DNA of 5,864 nucleotides from Pseudanabaena sp. CAN_BIN31 (GCA_026785865.1 JAJAZG010000022.1:1-5864), one strand, 5' to 3'. Shown: positions 1-5,311, counted from the first letter of the stretch. Translations and numbers: made by a program. The notes: generated by a model not told the origin, from the sequence alone.

Positions 1-24
1 CCAAGCTTTTAGTAAACAAAATAA

Positions 25-132
25 CTTTTAAAAACCGCAGGGCTTGCGGGGTTAGTCTGTGGAGCGAACATAAGACCTGATAGAGATTTCTCTAAATGGC
101 TGTTGCTAAGAAGCAGAAAATCTAAGAAGTGA
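25..132 (+). pseudogene. C-terminal fragment of TnpB (RNA-guided nuclease of IS605 elements), decayed
   Basis: One frame reads LLKTAGLAGLVCGANIRPD (25-81) and continues to a TGA at 130-132. The segment AGLAGLVCGANIRPD resembles the tail of cyanobacterial TnpB proteins, after the zinc-ribbon and the last RuvC aspartate region. An in-frame TAA at 22-24 lies directly upstream, where an intact gene would read the conserved NAAKNIL-like stretch. The lysine/glutamine-rich tail (AVAKKQK) appears only in a different frame, near 99-119. I infer at least one frameshift, hence a pseudogene. The catalytic part of the protein is not in the window. The fragment is short and was recognised by eye only, so confidence is moderate. 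Confidence 0.5.
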
Positions 133-142
133 TTCTTGGAAC

Positions 143-163
143 CTCAGTCGCTTCAGCGCTGAG
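143..163 (+). other. Subterminal hairpin of the IS605-type right end
   Basis: CTCAG (143-147) and CG (149-150) pair with CGCTGAG (157-163), leaving T148 bulged and a 6-base loop (151-156). The IS200/IS605 transposase TnpA is known to recognise such an imperfect, bulged hairpin as single-stranded DNA near each end. It lies 10 bases before the inferred cleavage point at 173. Confidence 0.55.
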
Positions 164-173
164 AGCATGTCAA

Positions 174-178
174 AGGAG
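174..178 (+). promoter_or_regulatory. Ribosome binding site of the DUF29 gene
   Basis: AGGAG is separated by 6 bases from ATG 185 but by only 3 bases from GTG 182, so it favours ATG 185 as the start. It begins directly after the inferred end of the IS605-type element. The site is therefore host sequence on the far side of the insertion, and any original promoter further upstream has been displaced. Confidence 0.65.
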
Positions 179-184
179 TAAGTG

Positions 185-685
185 ATGCTCGACATAGAAT
201 TTGAAATTGAAACTGAAATCAACCAAGTAGACCGTAATTTTGATCTGTCTAATTTGTATGAGGTGGATTTTTATGCTTGGACACAGCAGCAGTCTGAATT
301 TTTGGCTTTGGGTAAATGGGAAGATTTAGATATTAAAAATCTGGTAGAGGAAATTGAATCGTTGGGTAAGCAACAAAAACAAGAGCTTCGCAATTGTTTA
401 GGTGTCTTAATTGGGCATTTATTAAAGTGGGATTGTCAGCCTGAGTTGCGCGGTAAAAGCTGGAAATCGACTATCCGCGAACAGCGTAAACAGGTTCAGT
501 TACTTCTAAAAGACAATCCTAGTTTGCAGTCCTATCTAGATGAAGCGGTGATCGATGCCTATGAATTAGGTTTGGCGCTAGTTGTGAGGGAAACGACCCT
601 TGATTATCAAGATTTGCCTTCAGAATGTCCCTATGCGATCGCGCAAATTCTCGATCCTGAGTTCCCTATTGGCTTATTAAGTTAA
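185..685 (+). CDS. DUF29 family protein
   Basis: The protein has 166 residues from ATG 185; GTG 182 would add one. The signature runs from about residue 25 (YEVDFYAWTQQQ), through LDIKNLVEEIESLG (about 48-61) and the HLLKWDCQPELRGKSW stretch, to the C-terminal YAIAQILDPEFPI. This matches the DUF29 family, a helical family of unknown function that is heavily expanded in cyanobacteria and often sits in accessory regions. There is no signal peptide or membrane segment. The first 24 residues, rich in alternating I/E (IEFEIETEI), are longer than the usual DUF29 N-terminus; the DNA there is a degenerate GAAATT/GAAACT repeat. The gene is first in a dense plus-strand cluster, 10 bases before the HEPN gene, which suggests co-transcription. 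A role in the toxin-antitoxin module is possible but unproven. Confidence 0.85.
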   Translation: MLDIEFEIETEINQVDRNFDLSNLYEVDFYAWTQQQSEFLALGKWEDLDIKNLVEEIESLGKQQKQELRNCLGVLIGHLLKWDCQPELRGKSWKSTIREQRKQVQLLLKDNPSLQSYLDEAVIDAYELGLALVVRETTLDYQDLPSECPYAIAQILDPEFPIGLLS

Positions 686-695
686 TTATAAATTT

Positions 696-1106
696 ATGGA
701 TTTAGATATTCGTTGGAAGCAGAGATTTTCTAATTATCGAAAGGCTTTGGCTCAATTAACCAAGTTTATTGATAAGGGCGATCTGAATGAACTGGAAGAA
801 CAGGGCTTAATCCAAGCTTTTGAATATACCCATGAGTTAGCATGGAATCTGTTGCGCGATTATTTGCGGGATCAGGGAGCGCAGAATATTAATGGTTCTA
901 AGGATGCAGTTAGGTCGGCGTTTCAGGTAGGTTTAATTGAGGATGGTGAAACTTGGATGGATATGATCAAGGATCGTAATCGCACGAGTCATACTTATAA
1001 TCAGGTCACGGCTGAAGCGATCGCTACTAATATCAAGACGAGATTTTTTGCTTTGTTTGTAGAGTTACGCGAAAAAATGCAGGTGTTGAGTGATGATGAA
1101 GGCTGA
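696..1106 (+). CDS. HEPN-domain protein, HI0074-type nucleotidyltransferase substrate-binding family (probable toxin of an MNT-HEPN pair)
   Basis: This 136-residue all-helical protein has the HI0074/NTase_sub_bind signature: FEYTHELAWNLLRDYL (about 42-57), SKDAVRSAFQVGLI (about 68-81) and DRNRTSHTYN (93-102). R94-X4-H99-X-Y101 is the RX4-6HXY motif of HEPN RNases. In the characterised HepT-MntA system this motif supplies the catalytic residues, and the tyrosine is the residue AMPylated by the antitoxin. That function is transferred here by motif only. No Shine-Dalgarno sequence precedes ATG 696, which lies 10 bases after the DUF29 stop, so coupled translation is likely. The 3' end overlaps the MNT gene. 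The nearest in-frame upstream codon is a stop at 678-680, so 696 is the earliest ATG. Confidence 0.88.
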   Translation: MDLDIRWKQRFSNYRKALAQLTKFIDKGDLNELEEQGLIQAFEYTHELAWNLLRDYLRDQGAQNINGSKDAVRSAFQVGLIEDGETWMDMIKDRNRTSHTYNQVTAEAIATNIKTRFFALFVELREKMQVLSDDEG

Positions 1107-1434
1107 GAATGAGTTAGGGCGATTTGGGCTAAAGGAAGCTACAATTAATCAGATTATTTCTGTGTTTTCACAATATCCACAAATTCACGAGGTTTTATTA
1201 TATGGTTCACGGGCTAAGGGAAATTATCGTAATGGTTCTGATATTGATTTGACTTTGATTGGTGATGTGAGTTATTCACAACTATCAGGCATTGAAGATA
1301 AAATTGATGATTTGTTGTTGCCTTATAGTTTTGACATATCGATTTTTAGTGATATTGATAATCTCGATTTAATCAATAGTATTAATCGTATTGGTGTTGT
1401 TTTTTACGAGAAAGATAATGTCATGATAAGCTAG
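1093..1434 (+). CDS. MNT-domain nucleotidyltransferase (probable antitoxin partner of the HEPN protein)
   Basis: This is a minimal nucleotidyltransferase of 113 residues. It carries the polymerase-beta motif GSRAKGNYRNGSDIDL, with the GS at about residues 38-39, metal-binding D50 and D52, and a third carboxylate, D81, in YSFDISIF. All catalytic positions appear intact. Antitoxins of this class are known to AMPylate their HEPN partner. Three consecutive start codons are possible (GTG 1090, ATG 1093, ATG 1096). I chose 1093 because a weak AGGT lies at 1081-1084, but 1096 is nearly as good. Any choice overlaps the HEPN stop by 11-17 bases, so translation is coupled. The gene ends with tandem TAG codons (1432-1437). 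Confidence 0.88.
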   Translation: MMKAENELGRFGLKEATINQIISVFSQYPQIHEVLLYGSRAKGNYRNGSDIDLTLIGDVSYSQLSGIEDKIDDLLLPYSFDISIFSDIDNLDLINSINRIGVVFYEKDNVMIS

Positions 1435-1467
1435 TAGAAGATTTAAAGCGACTTTTTGAGTATAGTC

Positions 1468-1473
1468 AAGGAG
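1468..1473 (+). promoter_or_regulatory. Ribosome binding site of the small acidic protein gene
   Basis: AAGGAG lies 6 bases before ATG 1480, a strong site after a 45-base gap from the MNT stop. The surrounding GTCAAGGAGTAAGTAATG (1465-1482) is nearly the same as the initiation region of the DUF29 gene at 169-187. Confidence 0.7.
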
Positions 1474-1479
1474 TAAGTA

Positions 1480-1881
1480 ATGGCAATATTAACCGATAAT
1501 CGACAAATAGCTATTCGTTTGGTTGAGCAAATTCCCGAAGAGTCACTAGATGAAGTGATTGATTTGCTAAATGCTTTACATAGACAGACTAGCCATGCGA
1601 AGCCATTAAATCAAAATACTGAAGATCAATTATTGCAAATTATTCATCGAAAGCTTTTGCATGATGAGCAAGTTAGGCTTGATTATTTGCTTGAACAAAA
1701 TGAGAGTGAGGAGATTACAGAATTAGAACATCAGGAGCTATTGGCTTTTGTCTCGCGGGTTGAAAACGAAGATGCTGAGAGGGCGGCGGCGATTTTGCAG
1801 TTGTCACAAATCCGTAATGTCGATCCTATTATCCTAATTACAGAATTCGCCTCACCAATGAGAATCAATCATGCCGTCTGA
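1480..1881 (+). CDS. Small acidic uncharacterised protein, partner of the HNH endonuclease
   Basis: The 133-residue soluble protein is predicted to be mostly helical and acidic. Residues 8-35 (IRLVEQIPEESLDEVIDLLNAL) resemble the short N-terminal segment of DUF2281-like antitoxins. Residues 62-110 (DEQVRLDYLLEQNESEEITELEHQELL onward to the ERAAAILQLSQIR segment) resemble small proteins I associate with cyanobacterial HNH nuclease genes. I do not recognise a named family with certainty and see no catalytic motif. Its last 11 bases overlap the HNH start, so the two are almost certainly co-translated. An antitoxin, immunity or targeting role for the nuclease is inferred from context only. The start is fixed by a good AAGGAG site. 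Confidence 0.8.
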   Translation: MAILTDNRQIAIRLVEQIPEESLDEVIDLLNALHRQTSHAKPLNQNTEDQLLQIIHRKLLHDEQVRLDYLLEQNESEEITELEHQELLAFVSRVENEDAERAAAILQLSQIRNVDPIILITEFASPMRINHAV

Positions 1882-2296
1882 GAAGATTCCAATAGCAATG
1901 AGGCGAGTTGTCGCACTACGGGCAAAAAACTATTGTGAATATTGTCGATGTCCTGAAAATATTGGTACTCAAGGTTTTACGATTGAACATATTAAGCCAA
2001 AACAAGCTGGTGGGGAGACGGTTTTAGAAAATCTGGCTTGGAGTTGTTTTGGTTGCAATAGTCACAAGCACACGAAAACCTTTGCGATCAATCCTGAGAC
2101 AAAATTACAGGTCAAGTTATTTAATCCGCGACTGCAAGTTTGGTCAGAGCATTTTGGCTGGAATAATGATTTTACTTTGATGGTCGCTAGAACTGATATT
2201 GGTAAGGCAACGATAAAGGCTCTAATCTTAAATAGAGATGGGGTTGTAAATCTAAGACGTGTATTAGTTTTGGCTAATCTTCATCCACCGAGTTAA
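1871..2296 (+). CDS. HNH endonuclease
   Basis: This 141-residue protein consists almost entirely of an HNH nuclease domain. The zinc-binding pairs are C22-X2-C25 and C59-X2-C62. The active-site beta-beta-alpha-metal core includes E39-H40 (TIEHIKP), the GG-X4-NL segment with N54, and CFGCNSHK with N63 and K66. All key residues are present. The C-terminal part (FNPRLQVWSEHFGW, about 85-100, and LNRDGVVNLRR, about 120-130) is typical of short stand-alone cyanobacterial HNH proteins, which cut DNA with unknown specificity. ATG 1871 overlaps the preceding stop by 11 bases and has only a weak upstream GAGA, consistent with translational coupling. There is no recognition domain, so it may be a toxin-like nuclease or part of a defence pair. 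It is convergent with the ParE gene. Confidence 0.9.
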   Translation: MPSEKIPIAMRRVVALRAKNYCEYCRCPENIGTQGFTIEHIKPKQAGGETVLENLAWSCFGCNSHKHTKTFAINPETKLQVKLFNPRLQVWSEHFGWNNDFTLMVARTDIGKATIKALILNRDGVVNLRRVLVLANLHPPS

Positions 2297-2441
2297 ATTT
2301 TTGGGTCTTCTGGGTTTGCGGGGACAAACAAAGCTAATAGGATCTAAAAGCCTTACTAGGAAAGGCTTCTAATAATGAAGATTTATTATTATTGTATTAT
2401 ATGATACAGTTTTTGCCCTAAACCCAGAAGTCCCCTAAATT
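2296..2441. repeat. Long imperfect inverted repeat between convergent genes (MITE-like element or bidirectional terminator)
   Basis: GGGTCTTCTGGGTTT (2303-2317) is complementary to AAACCCAGAAGTCCC (2420-2434), with one mismatch in 15. Pairing resumes outward (AATTT at 2296-2300 with 2437-2441). It also continues inward with small bulges (GGG 2320-2322 with CCC 2416-2418, then to about 2329/2409). The left arm also holds a small hairpin GTTTG/CAAAC (2314-2318 with 2325-2329). The interior is AT-rich and carries another hairpin. TAAAT occurs just outside or at both edges (2294-2298 and 2436-2440), a possible but weak target duplication in AT-rich DNA. The arms start at the HNH stop and end at the ParE stop, which also fits a shared terminator. 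Confidence 0.6.
2348..2368. terminator. Internal hairpin, possible bidirectional terminator
   Basis: AAGCCTT (2348-2354) pairs perfectly with AAGGCTT (2362-2368) around a 7-base loop. Read on the minus strand the stem is followed by two more T residues, giving TTTT. Read on the plus strand it is followed by AT-rich sequence without a clean T-tract. It sits midway between the convergent HNH and ParE genes, where a terminator would be expected, but it is a weak example. Confidence 0.35.
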
Positions 2442-2743
2442 ATTTCGTCTATTTCTTCAAATAATGATTCTAAATCGCGTTTACCATAAGCTATACGCAC
2501 TACATCAATTCCGTCTTGACGAGGATAGTAAAATACAATGTAGTCATCAACAAAAAAGCCTCGCAGGTCATTCGCAAGCGATTCATAACTTTTTCCCATA
2601 TTAGGAAAACCAGCAACGAGTTTACATTTTTGTCGGATAGCATCAAATAATTTACTAGCTGATTTGACATTGCTTTGAGCTATAAATTCACAAATATCAT
2701 TGAGATCTTCAACAGCCAACTCTGACAGAGAATAGGTATTCAT
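2435..2743 (-). CDS. RelE/ParE-family toxin
   Basis: This 102-residue protein has the ParE-type fold signature: an N-terminal YSLSELAVEDLNDICEFIA strand-helix (4-22), the FPNMGKSYESLANDLRGF segment (46-63), then VDDYIVFYYP (65-74) and VVRIAYGKRDLESLF (81-95). ParE toxins of this class are known to inhibit DNA gyrase, while RelE relatives cleave mRNA on ribosomes. The LRGF-X-VDDYIVFYYP pattern and the A-Y-G-K-R-D ending favour the ParE side, but the actual target cannot be told from sequence. Its ATG overlaps the antitoxin stop as ATGA, so translation is coupled. The stop codon abuts the right arm of the inverted repeat. Length is normal and the gene looks intact. Confidence 0.9.
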   Translation of the reverse strand: MNTYSLSELAVEDLNDICEFIAQSNVKSASKLFDAIRQKCKLVAGFPNMGKSYESLANDLRGFFVDDYIVFYYPRQDGIDVVRIAYGKRDLESLFEEIDEII

Positions 2744-3003
2744 CTTTGGGCTTGATCCATCTGTTCAAATTTATCTTGAAATTTTTGAAAAACTAATTCA
2801 CCATCAATAACTTTGCCTTGACGAATTTGTTCTGTACCTGCTGCAATTTTCTCTCTTAGATCGAGGAGCTTACGCTCTTTATTGTCACGATCTTCTAAAA
2901 GTTGTAGTGCGATCGCTAGTAAGTCATCGATGTTTTTGTATTTACCATCCTGCAATTTATTAAGGATGCGTTGTTCTAGTTCTGGCTTTATGGCAATTTG
3001 CAT
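2740..3003 (-). CDS. ParD-like ribbon-helix-helix antitoxin
   Basis: This 87-residue protein has an N-terminal ribbon-helix-helix DNA-binding part: strand QIAIK at 2-6, helix about 7-18, turn DGKYKN, helix about 25-38 (IDDLLAIALQLLEDR). A C-terminal toxin-wrapping segment follows (LREKIAAGTEQIRQGKVIDGELVFQKFQ, about 48-75). This is the layout of ParD antitoxins, which neutralise ParE and repress their own promoter as part of the complex. It lies upstream of the toxin with a 4-base overlap, the standard order. The start at 3003 is supported by a GGAGG site 9 bases upstream. Confidence 0.9.
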   Translation of the reverse strand: MQIAIKPELEQRILNKLQDGKYKNIDDLLAIALQLLEDRDNKERKLLDLREKIAAGTEQIRQGKVIDGELVFQKFQDKFEQMDQAQR

Positions 3004-3012
3004 AGTTAATTT

Positions 3013-3017
3013 CCTCC
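3013..3017 (-). promoter_or_regulatory. Ribosome binding site of the ParD-like antitoxin
   Basis: The plus strand reads CCTCC, i.e. GGAGG on the coding strand, 9 bases upstream of the ATG at 3003-3001. It is one of the strongest Shine-Dalgarno matches in the window, fitting the usual need to make more antitoxin than toxin. Confidence 0.7.
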
Positions 3018-3018
3018 A

Positions 3019-3034
3019 GTAAATAAATTTTTAC
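3019..3034. promoter_or_regulatory. Candidate operator for ParD autoregulation
   Basis: GTAAATAAATTTTTAC is a 16-base imperfect palindrome: GTAAA at 3019-3023 pairs with TTTAC at 3030-3034, plus one inner pair. It lies just upstream of the antitoxin ribosome binding site, where ParD-type repressors usually bind. A TATATT (3060-3055 on the minus strand) could be the -10 element, but I see no convincing -35. AT-rich palindromes arise easily by chance. Confidence 0.28.
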
Positions 3035-3094
3035 GATTTTGTACTTTATCTAGCAATATATAAGCTTTTTGAAGATTTAGGTCTACTCATATTC

Positions 3095-3102
3095 ATTATA
3101 AT
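3095..3102. promoter_or_regulatory. Candidate -10 element in the divergent intergenic region
   Basis: ATTATAAT contains a perfect TATAAT in either direction (3097-3102 plus, 3100-3095 minus). It lies midway in the 228-base gap between the divergent ParD and McrB-like genes. No good -35 hexamer is found at 16-18 bases on either side, and the plus-strand start codon is 130 bases away. The rest of the gap (about 3103-3231) shows nothing else I can name. Confidence 0.22.
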
Positions 3103-3231
3103 CTCAAGCGATGATTGTCTGATGTCTCAATTATTCCAAAATCAACGTAAAGAGTATTCATGAAGCGATAGCAGCGTGATATCCTAAATAAGCTGTCTGA
3201 GGTTCTTTTGAGCCAATAATCAAGAAAATAC

Positions 3232-5220
3232 ATGAGTTCTAATCAAAATTGGCGAATTGCATTGCAAGAATGGCTTAAAAGAAATTCTAAAGTAATGCCT
3301 GAAAACTTAAAGCAGTTAAGGGAAGAATTTATAAAAATTTTCCCTAAAGAAAATCTGTCACAAATGACCCTAGACCAGTATGCACTAGGAAAACATGATC
3401 GAAAAATAGATAATATTTTTTGTCATTGGCTTGAGTATAAAACAGATAAACTTGGCAGTATTAAGGGAGGGAACGCTTCCAAATTTGGAATTTATTGGAA
3501 TCAAAATGAAGAAAAATGGGAATGGAATAAGTTACTCCATAATGACAATCCAGACTTAGCATTTCAGAAACTAAAAACTGATTTAGTAAATTTAATTGAA
3601 GCAGCAAATTTAGGTAAGTTTGACGAGTTAGACGAAATTGGGGATAAAGAGAGAAATGTAATTCGAGCTAAACCACTTTATTTATATTTTCCTGATGAGT
3701 TTTTACCTATCTCTAATCAATCCCACTTAGACAATTTTCTAAGATATTTTGGTCAGACACCTAAAGAGGGAGCGCACAGCAAAAATCGTCAGCTTTTAGA
3801 ATATCTACAAGAAAAAATCGAATTTAATGGATTTGATACGCTTCAAATAATGAATTTTCTTTATCATTTCCTCCCTAAAGGTATTATCACTAAACCTATG
3901 CTATCAAAAACTTTACAAGTAATTCAAAAGATTACAGAGCATACTCAAAACTTAATTCTTTACGGTTCGCCAGGAACTGGTAAAACCTTTACGGTTAATC
4001 AGTTTGCTAAGTTGTTTTTAGACAATCAATTGCAATCTCCAATTACACCAGAGCAACTTAAACTTGATACAATAAAAGGATTGACTTGGCATGACGCGAT
4101 CGCACTGGCGATATATGTTAACTTCAAATCTAAAAATTTATTTAAAGTGCCAAAATTAGTTGAGGATGAGTTAATTCAAACCTATTGGAAAACCACTAAG
4201 ACTCAAAAACTAAGTAATATGATTCATGCAATGCTTCAAATACATACAGATGTTGAAGTTGAGACAGTAAAATATGGGATTTCAAAAAGGCAACCTCCAT
4301 ATCTATTTGAAAAAACTCAAGATGGATTCTGGTTTCTCACTGATTTAGGTAAGGAATATGTAGAAGAAAATCTAGCTGAACAGTTAAAGGAACTACAAGG
4401 TTCTCCCGTTGTTAAAGCAGATATTGCAAAGTATTTAAAATTTGTAACTTTCCATCAATCTTTTGCTTATGAAGAATTCGTAGAAGGAATTAAACCTGTA
4501 ACTGATGAATTAGAAGGTGTTAGTTATAAAGTTGTTGATGGAATATTCAAGCAAATTTGTAAAGACGCAGAATTAGATCCTGAAAACAAATATTTGATTA
4601 TCATTGACGAAATTAACAGGGCTAATATTTCTAAAGTTTTTGGTGAATTGATTACACTGATCGAAGATGACAAAAGACTGGGGATGCCTAACGAATTAAA
4701 AGTTACCTTGCCATACTCACAAGAAGAATTTGGCGTACCGAAAAATCTTTATATCTTAGGAACCATGAATACCAGCGATCGCTCGATCGCACTTTTAGAC
4801 ATCGCCCTCCGCCGCCGCTTCACCTTCATCGAACTCAAACCCGACCCCAAACTTCTCGAAAATAGCATTATTGAAGGGCTTAACCTCAGCGAACTCCTAA
4901 CCCAACTCAACAAACGCATCACCCTACTCATCGGACGCGATTACCAAATCGGACATAGCTACTTCATGAAAATCGATAACCTCGAAGCTCTCCGCTTTAC
5001 TTGGTATCACCGCATCATTCCCTTACTGCAAGAATACTTCTATCACGATAGCAGAAGGCTAAAAGCTGTAATTGGTAATGCATTTATGGAAGAAATTGCG
5101 ATCGACCCGAATCTTAAAGCTCTCTTGAGTGAATTTCGCGATCCAGAACCTCAGTATGAAATTGCCGACTTGCCAGATGCTGAATTTATTGCAGCGCTTA
5201 CCAAATTAGCTGGCGGGTGA
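3232..5220 (+). CDS. McrB-like AAA+ NTPase (type IV restriction / defence)
   Basis: This is a 662-residue homologue of McrB, the GTP-hydrolysing motor of the McrBC modified-DNA restriction system. Residues 1-215 form the variable N-terminal, probably substrate-recognition region, with YLYFPDEFLPISNQSHLDNFLRYFG near 150-174 as found in many McrB relatives. The AAA+ core has Walker A GSPGTGKT (245-252), the McrB-typical TFHQSFAYEEFVEGIKP (406-422), Walker B YLIIIDEINRAN (454-465), the MNTSDRS motif (512-518, the NTAD element of McrB) and arginine-finger LRRRF (526-530). About 110-140 extra residues lie between Walker A and the TFHQ motif (roughly 275-400) and look like a winged-helix insertion. 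No mcrC follows. The start at 3232 is the first ATG after an in-frame TAA (3217-3219) but has only a weak AAGA upstream. Base composition shifts sharply near 4765-5050. Confidence 0.9.
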   Translation: MSSNQNWRIALQEWLKRNSKVMPENLKQLREEFIKIFPKENLSQMTLDQYALGKHDRKIDNIFCHWLEYKTDKLGSIKGGNASKFGIYWNQNEEKWEWNKLLHNDNPDLAFQKLKTDLVNLIEAANLGKFDELDEIGDKERNVIRAKPLYLYFPDEFLPISNQSHLDNFLRYFGQTPKEGAHSKNRQLLEYLQEKIEFNGFDTLQIMNFLYHFLPKGIITKPMLSKTLQVIQKITEHTQNLILYGSPGTGKTFTVNQFAKLFLDNQLQSPITPEQLKLDTIKGLTWHDAIALAIYVNFKSKNLFKVPKLVEDELIQTYWKTTKTQKLSNMIHAMLQIHTDVEVETVKYGISKRQPPYLFEKTQDGFWFLTDLGKEYVEENLAEQLKELQGSPVVKADIAKYLKFVTFHQSFAYEEFVEGIKPVTDELEGVSYKVVDGIFKQICKDAELDPENKYLIIIDEINRANISKVFGELITLIEDDKRLGMPNELKVTLPYSQEEFGVPKNLYILGTMNTSDRSIALLDIALRRRFTFIELKPDPKLLENSIIEGLNLSELLTQLNKRITLLIGRDYQIGHSYFMKIDNLEALRFTWYHRIIPLLQEYFYHDSRRLKAVIGNAFMEEIAIDPNLKALLSEFRDPEPQYEIADLPDAEFIAALTKLAGG

Positions 5221-5311
5221 AATGCGATCGCATATTGATATGCTTTGGCGATTACGATGATAGGCAAAAGATACGGAAATTGGGATTTCAACTGAAAAAA
5301 CTCTAAGAAGC

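Larger units (their letters stand above)
25..173 (+). mobile_element. IS200/IS605-family right-end remnant
   Basis: This is the 3' end of an IS200/IS605-type insertion sequence carrying tnpB. A decayed TnpB tail is followed by an imperfect subterminal hairpin (143-163) and then by ATGTCAA (167-173). That order, with a TCAA-type terminus about ten bases after the hairpin, is what is known for right ends of this family, which leave no target duplication. The inferred junction with host DNA is 173/174. No left end, tnpA or intact tnpB is visible, because the window begins here. The first 24 bases do not read as TnpB, so the element is probably truncated or frame-broken. The exact left limit is uncertain. 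Confidence 0.6.
35..193 (+). ncRNA. Possible omega-RNA (TnpB guide RNA) scaffold remnant plus guide
   Basis: In IS605 elements the TnpB guide RNA (omega RNA, or reRNA) overlaps the tnpB 3' end and the right end of the element, and its guide is the host sequence immediately past the terminus. Here the scaffold would include a 5-bp stem CCGCA/TGCGG (35-39 with 45-49) and the terminal hairpin (143-163). The guide would start at 174, reading AGGAGTAAGTGATGCTCGAC. That is the ribosome binding site and start of the DUF29 gene. Whether it is still transcribed or functional cannot be seen; the neighbouring tnpB tail is broken. Confidence 0.3.

Noticed and set aside
1..24. Possible left part of the transposon or of tnpB
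   Set aside because: No frame reads as TnpB here and there is a TAA at 22-24. No IS605 left-end hairpin can be made out, so I did not extend the element to base 1.
2371..2410. ATT/ATA-rich tract that might be a simple-sequence or CRISPR-like repeat
   Set aside because: It is just low-complexity AT sequence in the core of the inverted-repeat element. There are no regularly spaced repeats anywhere in the window, so no CRISPR array.
3103..3231. Possible small gene or leader before the McrB-like gene (for example ATG at 3160)
   Set aside because: The ATG at 3160 meets a stop after three codons. No other start with a ribosome binding site, tRNA or strong promoter was seen.
4749..4931. A 60-codon open frame on the minus strand, rich in arginine and serine
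   Set aside because: It lies wholly inside the McrB-like gene, opposite the MNTSDRS and LRRRF motifs. It arises from the C-rich coding composition there and has no ribosome binding site or recognisable domain.
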